Source: Stutzerimonas stutzeri (lineage in GTDB: Bacteria; Pseudomonadota; Gammaproteobacteria; Pseudomonadales; Pseudomonadaceae). Taken from it: DNA of 64,000 nucleotides. Every line of letters begins with the position of its first letter. The stretch's first letter is position 1. Made by a program: the position numbers and the translations under genes. The notes beneath the pieces are model-generated. The model was not told the DNA's origin, searched no databases, and was given only the letters and a program-made list of their open reading frames with translations. The DNA lies in contig NZ_JYHV01000034.1 in assembly GCF_000952685.1 (NCBI RefSeq), positions 124,001-188,000 of the forward strand, in the 5' to 3' direction. This document shows positions 8,203-17,283 of this stretch, in pieces.

Positions 8203-9366
8203 TTAGATGTAGTAGGCCTTCAGCGGCGGGAAGCCGTTGAACTCCACCGCACTGTAACTGGTGGTGTAGGCACCGGTGGAGAGCCAGTACATACGGTCGC
8301 CGATGGCCAGGTTCAACGGCAAGCCGTACTTGTAGTTCTCGTACATGATGTCGGCGCTGTCGCAAGTCGGGCCGGCGATGACCACCTCTTCCATCTCGCC
8401 CTTCTTCTCGGTCCAGATCGGGAACTTGATGGCTTCGCCCATGGTTTCGATGAGACCGGAGAACATGCCCACATCGGTGTAGACCCAACGCTCGACGGCG
8501 GTCCGCGACTTACGTGCCACCAGCACCACTTCGCTGACCAGAATGCCCGAGTTGGCGATCAGCGAGCGGCCCGGTTCGAGGATGATTTCCGGCAGGTCGT
8601 CACCGAAGTCTTCCTTGAGGAAGCGGATAATTTCCTCGGCGTAGGTTTCCAGGCTGTTGGTGCGGGTGATGTAGTTGGCCGGGAAGCCGCCACCCATGTT
8701 GATCATCTTCAGTTCGATGCCATCTTCTTCTTTCAGACGTTCGAAGATCACCTTGACCTTGGCGATCGCGGCGTCCCATACGGAGATGTCGCGCTGCTGG
8801 GAACCCACGTGGAAGGAGATACCGTAGGGCTCTAGCTTCAACTGGCGCGCCAGGATCAGCAGATCCATCGCCATATCGGTCTGGCAGCCGAACTTGCGCG
8901 AAAGCGGCCAGTCAGCCGTAGTCGAACCTTCGGTGAGAATCCGCACATAGACTTTCGAACCCGGTGCGGCCTTGGCGATGTTGCGCAGGTCGGCTTCCGA
9001 GTCGGTGGCGAACATGCGCACACCCTTGTCGTAGAAGTAGCGGATGTCCTTGGCTTTCTTGATGGTGTTGCCGTAGCTGATGCGCTCCGGGCCAACGCCG
9101 CGGGACATGACTTTGTCCAGCTCGTAGATCGAGGCGATGTCGAAGTTCGAGCCCTTGTCACGCAACAGGTCGATGATCTCGACCGCCGGATTGGCCTTGA
9201 CCGCGTAGTAGACCTTGGCGAATTCGAAACCGGCGCGCAGATCGTCGTATGCCTTGTCGATGGTTTCGGTATCGATGACCACGAACGGTGTTTCGTGCTG
9301 GTCAGCGAAGGTCTTCATCTTCTGGAAGGTGGATCGGGAATAGTAGTCTTCGATCTTGATCGACAT
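8203..9366 (-). CDS. speC: Ornithine decarboxylase (alanine-racemase-fold, type III PLP enzyme)
   Basis: PLP-dependent decarboxylation of ornithine to putrescine, the entry to polyamine synthesis; related enzymes also use lysine. The 387-aa protein equals the length I recall for Pseudomonas SpeC. It has the PLP lysine in YYAVKANP (about residue 55), the phosphate-binding GGGFP region (about 220), EPGRS (about 260) and the C-terminal CDSADIMYENY active-site segment (about 330). All are features of the eukaryotic-type, fold III family, not the large fold I enzymes. The start at 9366 has GGAG 8 bases upstream; an ATG at 9378 would bury that site. It is monocistronic between its terminator and a 450-bp promoter region. 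Confidence 0.92.
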   Translation of the reverse strand: MSIKIEDYYSRSTFQKMKTFADQHETPFVVIDTETIDKAYDDLRAGFEFAKVYYAVKANPAVEIIDLLRDKGSNFDIASIYELDKVMSRGVGPERISYGNTIKKAKDIRYFYDKGVRMFATDSEADLRNIAKAAPGSKVYVRILTEGSTTADWPLSRKFGCQTDMAMDLLILARQLKLEPYGISFHVGSQQRDISVWDAAIAKVKVIFERLKEEDGIELKMINMGGGFPANYITRTNSLETYAEEIIRFLKEDFGDDLPEIILEPGRSLIANSGILVSEVVLVARKSRTAVERWVYTDVGMFSGLIETMGEAIKFPIWTEKKGEMEEVVIAGPTCDSADIMYENYKYGLPLNLAIGDRMYWLSTGAYTTSYSAVEFNGFPPLKAYYI

Positions 9367-9817
9367 GCATGGCTCCAAATCGGGAAACGTAAAGTCGGAT
9401 TAGGGGTAAGCAAGAACGCCTGATCAGTTTCCCCACTTTGGTTCGCCTACTTCCCAAGGCATGTCGCCGAGTATCACGGCCAAATCGACAGCACAGGTGC
9501 AGTGACTTGGTGAATCCTGATCTCTCGTCGTCAGTACTTGAGCCGGATGGATCGTTGCCAGCATGGACGTTCGGGCGCGAACTGTAGAACCACAGCTGTT
9601 TCAGATCAATGAAAAATCCACGCTCGTTCCATTTTTTGCCGCATCGGCGAACCTACCCTACTCAAACCGACAGATGTGCTGCGGCGATGTTCCATCCGTC
9701 TCGCCCCGCTGCGGATCGGCGGAGCCATCCCAATCCCCTTGACGGACCGCGCCCGAGCGCGCCCTTTGCGCTATAATCGCCGGCTTTTTCCGACACGCTT
9801 TCAATACCGGGACCGCC
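9367..9817. promoter_or_regulatory. Divergent promoter region between speC and prfC
   Basis: 451 bp without a credible gene. Near prfC there is a clear TATAAT at 9772-9777 within GCGCTATAATCG, 41 bp before the start codon. A TTGACG at 9739-9744 lies 27 bp upstream of it, too far to be its -35 element, so the promoter may rely on the -10 box. I could not pick out a convincing speC promoter or a riboswitch-like structure in the rest. Confidence 0.5.
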
Positions 9818-11401
9818 ATGACCTCTCAGGCCGCCGAAGTCGCGAAGCGCCGCACCTTCGCCATCATTTCCCACCCCGACGCGGGCAAAACCACCATCAC
9901 CGAGAAGCTGCTACTGATGGGCAAGGCGATTGCGGTGGCCGGTACCGTGAAGTCGCGCAAATCCGACCGTCACGCGACCTCCGACTGGATGGAAATGGAA
10001 AAGCAGCGCGGCATTTCCATCACCACCTCGGTGATGCAGTTCCCCTACCGCGAGCACATGATCAACCTGCTCGACACCCCCGGCCACGAAGACTTCTCGG
10101 AAGACACCTACCGCACCCTGACCGCGGTGGACTCGGCATTGATGGTGCTCGACGGCGGTAAAGGTGTCGAACCACGCACCATCGCGCTGATGGACGTCTG
10201 CCGCCTGCGCGACACGCCCATCGTCAGCTTCATCAACAAGCTCGACCGCGACATCCGCGACCCCATCGAGCTGCTCGACGAGATCGAAGCGGTTCTGAAG
10301 ATCAAGGCGGCGCCCATCACCTGGCCGATCGGCTGCTACCGCGACTTCAAGGGTGTGTATCACCTCAAGGACGATTACATCATCGTCTACACCCCGGGCC
10401 ACGGGCATGAGCGCACCGACGTCAAGATCATCCAGAAGCTCGACTCCGACGAGGCGCGCAAACATATCGGCGACGAATACGACCGCTTCGTCGAACAGCT
10501 GGAGCTGGTCCAGGGTGCCTGTCATGAGTTCGACCAGGACGAGTTCCTCAGCGGCCAACTGACTCCGGTGTTCTTCGGCACCGCGCTGGGCAACTTCGGC
10601 GTCGATCATGTACTCGATGCGGTCGTCGATTGGGCACCGCGCCCACTGCCGCGTGCCGCCAACGAGCGCGTTGTCGAGCCGGTCGAGGACAAATTCACCG
10701 GTTTCGTCTTCAAGATCCAGGCGAACATGGACCCCAAGCACCGCGACCGCATCGCCTTCATGCGCATCTGTTCGGGCAAATACGAAAAAGGCATGAAGCT
10801 GCGCCATGCGCGCATCGGCAAGGACATCCGTATCGCCGATGCCCTGACCTTCTTCTCCAGCGAGCGTGAGCAATTGGAAGAAGCGTGGGCCGGCGACATC
10901 ATCGGTCTGCACAACCACGGCACCATCCAGATCGGCGATACCTTCACTGAAGGCGAAAACCTCGGCTTCACCGGCATCCCGCATTTCGCCCCGGAACTGT
11001 TCCGCCGCGTACGCCTGAAGGACCCGCTGAAGTCCAAGCAGCTGCGCCAGGGCCTGCAGGAACTGGCCGAAGAAGGCGCGACCCAGGTGTTCTTCCCCGA
11101 GCGCAACAACGACATCATCCTCGGCGCGGTGGGTGTGCTGCAGTTCGACGTCGTTGCCAGCCGCCTGAAGGAGGAATACAAGGTCGAGTGCGCCTACGAG
11201 GCGATCAACGTCTGGTCGGCGCGCTGGATCGAGTGCGACAACGAGAAGAAGCTCAAGGAATTCAGCGACAAGGCCTACGAGAACCTGGCACTCGACGGCG
11301 GCGGCCACCTCACCTATCTGGCACCGACCCGGGTCAACCTGAGCCTGATGGAAGAGCGCTGGCCGGATGTGAAATTCAGGGCGACGCGCGAGCATCACTG
11401 A
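9818..11401 (+). CDS. prfC: Peptide chain release factor 3 (RF3)
   Basis: Translational GTPase that removes RF1/RF2 from the ribosome after peptide release. The 527-aa length is standard. G1 reads SHPDAGKTT (about residues 18-26), G3 reads [14 protein letters not shown] (about 86-99) and G4 reads NKLD (about 141). The effector segment [14 protein letters not shown] is that of RF3. The remaining domains II and III are full length, ending in FRATREHH. The gene is monocistronic with a TATAAT box 41 bp upstream. No frameshift or truncation is visible. Confidence 0.96.
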   Translation: MTSQAAEVAKRRTFAIISHPDAGKTTITEKLLLMGKAIAVAGTVKSRKSDRHATSDWMEMEKQRGISITTSVMQFPYREHMINLLDTPGHEDFSEDTYRTLTAVDSALMVLDGGKGVEPRTIALMDVCRLRDTPIVSFINKLDRDIRDPIELLDEIEAVLKIKAAPITWPIGCYRDFKGVYHLKDDYIIVYTPGHGHERTDVKIIQKLDSDEARKHIGDEYDRFVEQLELVQGACHEFDQDEFLSGQLTPVFFGTALGNFGVDHVLDAVVDWAPRPLPRAANERVVEPVEDKFTGFVFKIQANMDPKHRDRIAFMRICSGKYEKGMKLRHARIGKDIRIADALTFFSSEREQLEEAWAGDIIGLHNHGTIQIGDTFTEGENLGFTGIPHFAPELFRRVRLKDPLKSKQLRQGLQELAEEGATQVFFPERNNDIILGAVGVLQFDVVASRLKEEYKVECAYEAINVWSARWIECDNEKKLKEFSDKAYENLALDGGGHLTYLAPTRVNLSLMEERWPDVKFRATREHH

Positions 11402-11413
11402 CAGGCGATCATT

Positions 11414-11438
11414 CGTAGGCACCGGCCTGGTGCCTACG
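11414..11438. repeat. Perfect inverted repeat downstream of prfC
   Basis: Ten-base arms CGTAGGCACC and GGTGCCTACG flank a 5-base loop, 12 bp after the prfC stop. No T-tract follows, so it is either a weak terminator or a REP-like palindrome. Confidence 0.6.
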
Positions 11439-11527
11439 AGAGTGGCGCCTGAAGTTACCAGCGGGATTGGCCTTCAGCGAGGCAAGACACCGCGGCCTGC
11501 GCATCCCGTCGCACGATTCGAATCCCT

Positions 11528-12415
11528 CTACCAATCCAGTGCCAGGCGACTCTCGAAGTGGCGTGGCTCGCCGCTCAGCGGATCGCGAAATTCCAGGCCG
11601 CGTGCCAGCAGCTTGAGCGGGTTGGCGTAGTCGTCCTGATCACGACGACTGCGCTCGATCAGCTCCGGATAAAAGGGATCGTTGCAGATTCCGGCTCCCA
11701 GCGTGGCCATCTGCAAACGCAATTGGTGCTTGCGTCCAGTCACTGGGAAAAGTGCGTAGCGCCAGAACGCACCGCGGCGCTCCAACACCTCGATACGCGT
11801 CTCGCTGTTGGGCGCGCCATCACCCTGTTTCATCAGAAAGAACGGATCGCCCTCGACCATGTGCAACCGCTCCTGCCGCGGAAAGTCGAGAGCGGGTAGC
11901 GCCGGGCAGATCGCTTCGTAGCGCTTGTCGATCCGGCGCTCGCGAAACAGCGCCTGATAGCGGCCACGGCTTTCGGGATTGGTGGAGAACAGCACCAGCC
12001 CGGCAGTCAGCCGATCAATGCGGTGGATGGGTACCAGATCGGGATTGCCCAGACGTTTGCTCAGACGCGCCAATAGGGTTTCGTTGACGTACTCGCCGGC
12101 CGGCATCACCGGCAGGAAATGCGGTTTGTCCGCCACCAGCAGATGCTCATCGAGGTGCAACACCTGCTCCGCGAAGGGAATCGGCTTTTCCTCCGGCACT
12201 TCACGAAAGTAGTGAACCCTCAGCCCCACTTGATAGGGATGATCAACCGCGAGCGGCCGCCCGTCGGCGCCCAGCACGCGTGCTCTGGCGAAGCGATCCA
12301 GCCAGGTGGCGCGATCAATCGCGGGGAAATGCGCGCATAAGCAATCGAGCACCGAGGGCCAGTCGCCCTGGGGCAGATGCAGGGTGCTGCGGGCGTTGTG
12401 GGCAGTGGCGGACAT
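11528..12415 (-). CDS. RluA-family pseudouridine synthase
   Basis: Isomerises uridine to pseudouridine in rRNA or tRNA; the target cannot be assigned. The protein (295 aa from the ATG at 12415, 300 aa from the ATG at 12430) has the catalytic Asp in HRIDRLTAGLVLF (about residue 135), the RluA-family motif II. It also has a preceding LVADKPHFLPVMP motif and a C-terminal GRKHQLRLQMATLG motif. An S4-like N-terminal part (RARVLGADGRPL) is present but diverged. Neither start has a good Shine-Dalgarno. It converges on prfC and is divergent from the DUF899 gene. Confidence 0.85.
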   Translation of the reverse strand: MSATAHNARSTLHLPQGDWPSVLDCLCAHFPAIDRATWLDRFARARVLGADGRPLAVDHPYQVGLRVHYFREVPEEKPIPFAEQVLHLDEHLLVADKPHFLPVMPAGEYVNETLLARLSKRLGNPDLVPIHRIDRLTAGLVLFSTNPESRGRYQALFRERRIDKRYEAICPALPALDFPRQERLHMVEGDPFFLMKQGDGAPNSETRIEVLERRGAFWRYALFPVTGRKHQLRLQMATLGAGICNDPFYPELIERSRRDQDDYANPLKLLARGLEFRDPLSGEPRHFESRLALDW

Positions 12416-12593
12416 GACGACGACGCACATGGGAATTGGCCAGCGATGATACCCGACTGCATCGTGCCGACCGTCGGTTCATATCGATTTCACCATTGGT
12501 GGTGTCGATTTGGCTCGGTGTCGATCGACCATCCGAGCATGCATCGAAAACCATCGATGCTTCATTCGCTCGTCCCGCAAGCGGAGGTTTACG

Positions 12594-13379
12594 ATGAACA
12601 ACCATCCGATCGTTTCCCGTCAGCAATGGCTGGCCGCCCACAGCGAACACCTGCTCAGAGAAAAGCAGGTCACCCACCAGCGCGAAACCCTCGCAGCCGC
12701 CCGCCGCGAACTGCCCTGGGCATTGGTGGACAAAGACTACCGATTCCAAGACGCACACGGCTCGGTGGGCCTGGCCGAGCTGTTCGAAGGGCGCAGCCAA
12801 CTGATCATCAAGCATTTCATGTTCGGCCCCGACTGGCAGGAAGGCTGCGTCGGCTGTTCCTTCGAGATGGACCATCTGCAAGGCGCACTGGTGCACCTGA
12901 CCCACCATGACGTCAGCTTCGCCGCGGTGTCGCGGGCGCCCTTCGCGGCGCTCGAAGTCTTCCGCCAACGCATGGGCTGGCAAGTCCGCTGGGTATCGTC
13001 TGCTGGCAGCGATTTCAACCGCGACTTTCATGTCTCGTTCGATCCCGAGGACATCGTCGAAGGCAAGGTCTTCTATAACTTCACCTGGCAGCCGTTCGTC
13101 TGCGAGGAGCTGTCGGGCTTCAGCGTGTTCTATCGCGACGAGGACGGACGCATCTTCCACACCTTTTCCGCTTATGGGCGTGGTGCCGAAGAGCTGCTCG
13201 GCAGCTATGTGCTGCTCGATATGACACCCAATGGGCGTAACGAAAACGGGCCGCAACATAACCTGACCGACTGGGTTCGCCATCACGACCGTTACGACAG
13301 CGACGATCGGGTCGACTCGACTGGGCGCGTCAGCTCAAGCGACCATCGGGGATCGGCGGATTGCTGCCATCGCACCTGA
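12594..13379 (+). CDS. DUF899 thioredoxin-fold protein
   Basis: Protein of 261 aa in the DUF899 family, related to AhpC/thioredoxin folds. The central region (about residues 60-215) contains the family signature MFGPDWQEGCVGCSFEMDH, with the CxxC-like GCVGCS pair, and the later DGRIFHTFSAYGRG segment. No signal peptide is present, so it is cytosolic. Function in the family is unproven, with a thiol-redox role presumed from the fold. The start at 12594 follows a strong GGAGG 7 bases upstream, favoured over the in-frame ATG at 12510. It is divergent from the pseudouridine synthase gene across about 180 bp. Confidence 0.85.
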   Translation: MNNHPIVSRQQWLAAHSEHLLREKQVTHQRETLAAARRELPWALVDKDYRFQDAHGSVGLAELFEGRSQLIIKHFMFGPDWQEGCVGCSFEMDHLQGALVHLTHHDVSFAAVSRAPFAALEVFRQRMGWQVRWVSSAGSDFNRDFHVSFDPEDIVEGKVFYNFTWQPFVCEELSGFSVFYRDEDGRIFHTFSAYGRGAEELLGSYVLLDMTPNGRNENGPQHNLTDWVRHHDRYDSDDRVDSTGRVSSSDHRGSADCCHRT

Positions 13380-13568
13380 ACGCTCGCCGTCGCCGCAAGG
13401 AATTCTCGGGAAACCCTCACCGCACTACCCGGTCCAGACTAGAACGACCAGGCATGTTCTAGGGCTGCCCAAGCCGCTTATCCCACGCGTACTGTGATTG
13501 TTTGGGCGCCTGCGATACCCCAGCCCTACTGGTCTGAAGAGTTCACAGCCGAATCAAGCGAGGTTTCC

Positions 13569-15380
13569 ATGGCAATGACAGTGGGTGACTACGTGATCGA
13601 ACGCCTCTACCAATGGGGCGTTCGCCGCATTTACGGCTACCCCGGCGATGGTATCAACGGGGTGTTCGGCGCTCTCAATCGTGCCAACGAGAAGATTCGC
13701 TTTATCCAAGCTCGGCACGAGGAGATGGCGGCCTTCATGGCCGCGGCAGACGCCAAGTTCAGCGGCGGCCTCGGCGTCTGTATCGCCACATCCGGCCCAG
13801 GTGCCGCGCATCTGATCACCGGCCTTTACGATGCGCGGCTGGATCACATGCCGGTGCTGGCGATCACCGGGCAGAAATCGCGCACTGCGCTGGGCAGCCA
13901 TTATCAGCAGGAGATCGATCTGCCTGCGTTGTTCAAGGACGTGTCCGGCGCGTTCGTCGAACAGGCCAGTGCACCCGCCCAGGTCAGACACCTGATCGAC
14001 CGGGCGATCCGCACCGCGGTGGGCGAGCGTAAGGTCGCGACGGTGATTCTGCCCAACGACCTGCAGGAGGCCGAGTACAGCGAGCCGCCGCGGGCCCACG
14101 GCGCCGTGCATTCGGGTGTCGGTTACACCCGACCGAAGATGGTGCCTTACGACGCAGATCTGCAACGCGCGGCCGAAGTGCTCAATGCCGGCGAGAAGGT
14201 GGCCATCCTGGTGGGTGCCGGCGCGCTGAACGCCACCGACGAAGTGATCGCCGTGGCCGAGAAACTCGGTGCCGGGGTAGCCAAGGCGCTATTGGGTAAG
14301 GCCGCGGTGCCTGACGACCTCCCCTGGGTCACCGGCTCCATCGGCCTGCTCGGAACCGAGCCAAGCTACAAGCTGATGACCGAGTGCGACACTCTGCTGA
14401 TGATCGGCTCGGGCTTCCCCTACTCCGAATTCCTGCCCAAGGAAGGCCAGGCGCGCGGCGTGCAGATCGACCTAAAGGCCGACATGCTCAGCATCCGCTA
14501 CCCGATGGAGGTGAATCTGCAAGGCGACTCGGCCGAAACCCTGCGCGCGCTGCTGCCATTGCTGCAGGAAAAAACCGAGCGAAAATGGCGCAGGCACGTC
14601 GAAGAGTGGCGCATGGACTGGGAGCATCTGCTGGAAAACCGCGCCATGGTCGAGGCCCATCCGATCAACCCGCAGCGCGTCGCCTTCGAGCTATCGCCCC
14701 GCCTGCCGGATAACGCCATAGTCACCAGCGACTCAGGTTCCTGCGCCAACTGGTATGCCCGCGACGTGAAGATGCGCCGCGGCATGATGGGCTCGCTGTC
14801 CGGAGGCTTGGCCTCGATGGGCGCAGCCGTGCCTTATGCGATAGCCGCCAAGTTTTCGCACCCGGAACGCCCGGTCGTGGCGATGGTGGGCGATGGCGCG
14901 ATGCAGATGAACAACATGGCCGAGCTGATCACCGTCTCCAAATATTGGCAGCAGTGGCAGAACTCGCAGTGGATCTGCTGCGTCTTCAACAACGAGGACC
15001 TCAATCAGGTGACTTGGGAGCAGCGCGTGATGGAAGGCGATCCGAAGTTCGAGGCGTCGCAGGATATTCCCAACGTACCCTACCACCGCTTCGCCGAGTC
15101 CATCGGGCTGAAGGGCATCTACGTCGACCGTGAAGATCAGGTCGCGGCCGCCTGGGACGAGGCGTTCGCCGCGGACCGGCCGGTGGTGCTCGAATTCAAG
15201 ACCGACCCCGACGTGCCGCCGCTGCCGCCGCACATCAAGCTGGAGCAGGCCAAGGCCTATGCGTCGGCGTTGCTGCATGGCGACCCGGATCAGGGCGGGA
15301 TCATCAAGCAATCGGCCAAGCAGGTGCTCAGCAAGGTCCTGCCGGGCCGTCACGCAGACAAGGGCAAGGACCGGAAGTGA
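13569..15380 (+). CDS. Thiamine-pyrophosphate enzyme, pyruvate oxidase/acetolactate synthase-like
   Basis: TPP-dependent enzyme acting on a 2-oxo acid, most like the PoxB/YdaP group. The 603-aa protein has an N-terminal Pyr domain with GYPGDGING and the TPP-activating Glu in RHEEMAAF (about residue 51). A central FAD/DHAP-like domain spans about 190-330. The C-terminal PP domain has the Mg-TPP motif running from GDGAMQMNN (about 442) to FNNEDLN about 30 residues on. PoxB itself is about 572 aa and ends in a lipid-binding tail. This tail is longer, basic and lysine-rich, so the quinone-linked pyruvate oxidase assignment is not secure. The ATG at 13569 has GCGAGG just upstream. It is an isolated gene. 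Confidence 0.82.
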   Translation: MAMTVGDYVIERLYQWGVRRIYGYPGDGINGVFGALNRANEKIRFIQARHEEMAAFMAAADAKFSGGLGVCIATSGPGAAHLITGLYDARLDHMPVLAITGQKSRTALGSHYQQEIDLPALFKDVSGAFVEQASAPAQVRHLIDRAIRTAVGERKVATVILPNDLQEAEYSEPPRAHGAVHSGVGYTRPKMVPYDADLQRAAEVLNAGEKVAILVGAGALNATDEVIAVAEKLGAGVAKALLGKAAVPDDLPWVTGSIGLLGTEPSYKLMTECDTLLMIGSGFPYSEFLPKEGQARGVQIDLKADMLSIRYPMEVNLQGDSAETLRALLPLLQEKTERKWRRHVEEWRMDWEHLLENRAMVEAHPINPQRVAFELSPRLPDNAIVTSDSGSCANWYARDVKMRRGMMGSLSGGLASMGAAVPYAIAAKFSHPERPVVAMVGDGAMQMNNMAELITVSKYWQQWQNSQWICCVFNNEDLNQVTWEQRVMEGDPKFEASQDIPNVPYHRFAESIGLKGIYVDREDQVAAAWDEAFAADRPVVLEFKTDPDVPPLPPHIKLEQAKAYASALLHGDPDQGGIIKQSAKQVLSKVLPGRHADKGKDRK

Positions 15381-15483
15381 GCGGGCGTCCTGGCGCCAAC
15401 AGGTCATCCAGCCCATCGCCTGCCGCACCGCCGATCGCATTTGGATTCTGGTGGGGCGAGGCGGACTGAAGCGAAGCAGACTT

Positions 15484-15843
15484 TTAGCGCTTGTCGATGG
15501 AAACAAGCGCCGCCTCACCGGCCTCGCTCTGGAAGCCGATCCGCACCTCGTCGCCTACGGCCAGGCCGTCGAGTTGCTCGCGCCTGGCCTGGAACTCCAT
15601 GCTCGAGGCCGGCCATTTCAATGCGGGGACCGGGCCGTGGGCGATGGTCACCACGCCGCGCTCGTGATCGATGGCCTCGATGGTGCCAGTGGCCCGCATG
15701 ACCGGCTCGGACATCAACTCGGTAGCCGGCCCGGCGTCGATTTCCGGTGCTTCTGCCGGCTCCGTCGGTTTGAGCAGATCCTGCGCCACTACCGGTTGAA
15801 CGAGCAGCACCAGGCTGAGCGCGACGCAATGAAGCGGTTTCAT
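15484..15843 (-). CDS. CusF-like periplasmic copper-binding protein
   Basis: Small exported protein (119 aa) with a signal peptide ending VVAQD (residues 1-22), an acidic proline-rich spacer, and a C-terminal CusF-type OB fold (about 50-117). CusF of E. coli passes Cu(I)/Ag(I) to the CusCBA pump using His36, Met47, Met49 and stacking Trp44. Here His69, Trp77 and Met82 fall at the equivalent spacings, but the Met47 position is Ser80. No Cus pump genes are adjacent. GGAGG lies 6 bases before the ATG. The gene is divergent from the PepSY/two-component operon across about 160 bp, which may mean shared control. Confidence 0.78.
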   Translation of the reverse strand: MKPLHCVALSLVLLVQPVVAQDLLKPTEPAEAPEIDAGPATELMSEPVMRATGTIEAIDHERGVVTIAHGPVPALKWPASSMEFQARREQLDGLAVGDEVRIGFQSEAGEAALVSIDKR

Positions 15844-15937
15844 GACAGGCCTCCCGGGACAGGTGGACGTACGCTGCATTGGACAATAGCGCCTCGACGA
15901 TTACTGCTAGCGGGCGATTTTCCCGGCATCGCGCTCG

Positions 15938-15953
15938 TTCAGCTTCGCGTAAG
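15938..15953 (+). promoter_or_regulatory. Candidate BqsR/CarR-type operator (degenerate direct repeat)
   Basis: TTCAG and GTAAG are separated by exactly six bases. The site described for P. aeruginosa BqsR is TTAAG-N6-TTAAG, so each half matches four of five bases. It sits 52 bp upstream of the first PepSY gene, where an activator site for an autoregulated operon would be expected. It is a weak match that needs binding data. Confidence 0.35.
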
Positions 15954-16004
15954 CCACGTTCCGTAATCTGTGAATCGTCGAAACCCACACAGGAAAACCA
16001 AACC

Positions 16005-16313
16005 ATGAAAACACTGACTACCCTGATTACCGCCGCCACCCTCGCCCTCGGCGCCAACCTGGCCATGGCCCGCGACCTTGGACCGGACGAAGCGCTCAAG
16101 CTGCGCGATGCCGGCACCATTCAGTCCTTCGAGAAGCTCAACGAGGCAGCGCTGGCCAAGCATCCGGGCGCCACTGTCGAGGAAACCGAGCTGGAGGAAG
16201 AATACGGCCGCCACATCTATCAGCTTGAACTGCGTGACGGCAAAGGTGTGCAATGGGACATGGAGCTCGACGCCAAGACCGGCGAAGTGCTCAAGGACCA
16301 TCAGGACGATTGA
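16005..16313 (+). CDS. PepSY-domain periplasmic protein 1 (BqsP/Q-like)
   Basis: Exported protein of 102 aa: signal peptide at residues 1-21 (ending AMARD), then a single PepSY domain (about 25-100) with a conserved acidic strand pair (VEETELEEEYGRHIYQLEL) and a C-terminal LDAKTGEVLKD repeat end. Members of this group bind ligands or inhibit proteases in the periplasm. In P. aeruginosa, PepSY proteins precede the Fe2+/Ca2+-responsive BqsR-BqsS pair in the same order. The ATG at 16005 follows AGGA 11 bases upstream. Its stop overlaps the start of the next gene (TGATG), so the four genes are one operon. Confidence 0.85.
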   Translation: MKTLTTLITAATLALGANLAMARDLGPDEALKLRDAGTIQSFEKLNEAALAKHPGATVEETELEEEYGRHIYQLELRDGKGVQWDMELDAKTGEVLKDHQDD

Positions 16314-16618
16314 TGCGACCCACCACTCTTCTCAGCGTTCCCCTGACCATACTGCTCGCCGCCACCCCGGCGGCGGGCCGTGACCTGGATCAGGACGAAG
16401 CCCTGCAGCTACGCCACGAAGGGCTGATCATGCCGCTGGAGGCGCTCGTGCAGCGCACCATGGAGCGCTATCCAGGCGCTCGGCTGCTGGAAGCCGAACT
16501 GGAAGAAGAAGATGGGATCTACGTCTATGAAATCGAATTGCTCACAGCCGACGGCGTCGCCCGCGAACTTGAATTGGACGCGCGCGACGGCCGCCTGCTC
16601 AAGGACGAAGAAGACTGA
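16313..16618 (+). CDS. PepSY-domain periplasmic protein 2 (BqsP/Q-like)
   Basis: Protein of 101 aa, paralogous to its upstream neighbour: signal peptide residues 1-22 (ending AAGRD), then a PepSY domain with [18 protein letters not shown] and the ending [14 protein letters not shown]. It carries more acidic residues than copy 1, consistent with cation binding, though this is inference. It overlaps the upstream stop by one base (TGATG) and its own stop overlaps the response regulator start in the same way. Translation of the sensor pair therefore appears coupled to both PepSY proteins, which could tune the kinase in the periplasm. Confidence 0.85.
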   Translation: MRPTTLLSVPLTILLAATPAAGRDLDQDEALQLRHEGLIMPLEALVQRTMERYPGARLLEAELEEEDGIYVYEIELLTADGVARELELDARDGRLLKDEED

Positions 16619-17283
16619 TGCGCCTGTTGTTGGTCGAAGACAATGTGCCGTTGGCCGATGAACTGATCGCCAGCCTTGGCCGCCAAGGCTACGCCACCGA
16701 TTGGCTGGCCGATGGTCGCGACGCCGATTACCAGGGCGGCAGCGAGCCCTATGACCTGATCGTTCTGGACCTCGGCCTGCCTGGCAAGCCGGGGCTGGAG
16801 GTCTTGCGCGCCTGGCGCGCACGCGGTGTTTCCACGCCGGTGCTGGTCCTTACTGCGCGTGATTCCTGGGCCGAACGCATCGAAGGCCTCAAGGCCGGTG
16901 CCGACGATTACCTGACCAAACCCTTTCACCCGGAAGAACTGCAGTTGCGCATCCAGGCGCTGCTGCGGCGCGCCCACGGCGTGGCCAATCAACCTTTACT
17001 GCAGGTCGGCGGGCTGGCCCTGGACGAAGCGCGCCAGCGTTGCAACCAGGATGGCCAGGACGTCGAACTGACCGCCGGCGAGTTCCGTCTGTTGCGCTAC
17101 TTCATGCTGCATCCCGGCCAGCTGCTGTCGAAGACCCAGCTGGCCGAACATCTATATGACGGCGAAACCGAGCGCGACTCCAACGTCATCGAAGTGCATG
17201 TCAACCGACTGCGCGGCAAGCTCGGTCGCAAGCTGATCGAAACTCGTCGCGGCCAGGGTTATCGCTTCGGCGGCGCGTCTTGA
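16618..17283 (+). CDS. bqsR: OmpR/PhoP-family response regulator (BqsR/CarR-like)
   Basis: Transcriptional regulator of 221 aa. The receiver domain (residues 1-115) has acidic pair ED at 7-8, phospho-Asp in [10 protein letters not shown] (about residue 51) and Lys in DDYLTKPF (about 101). The C-terminal winged helix (about 125-220) has the recognition region [16 protein letters not shown]. Length and gene order (PepSY, PepSY, regulator, kinase) match P. aeruginosa bqsPQRS, also called carRS, reported to respond to ferrous iron and Ca2+. The symbol is given by this synteny. A related PhoP- or PmrA-type regulator cannot be excluded. The start overlaps the previous stop by one base. Confidence 0.85.
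   Translation: MRLLLVEDNVPLADELIASLGRQGYATDWLADGRDADYQGGSEPYDLIVLDLGLPGKPGLEVLRAWRARGVSTPVLVLTARDSWAERIEGLKAGADDYLTKPFHPEELQLRIQALLRRAHGVANQPLLQVGGLALDEARQRCNQDGQDVELTAGEFRLLRYFMLHPGQLLSKTQLAEHLYDGETERDSNVIEVHVNRLRGKLGRKLIETRRGQGYRFGGAS

Noticed and set aside
9739-9777. Full sigma-70 promoter for prfC from TTGACG and TATAAT
   Set aside because: The spacing is 27 bp, too long. Only the -10 box is kept as evidence.
11505-11530. tRNA-like 3' end (GATTCGAATCCCTCTACCA)
   Set aside because: No T-stem or acceptor-stem pairing and no other tRNA arms upstream; GATTCGAATC is a simple palindrome.
13494-13568. Longer N-terminus for the TPP enzyme
   Set aside because: The upstream codons lack similarity to the family and the ATG at 13569 begins directly before the conserved Pyr domain.
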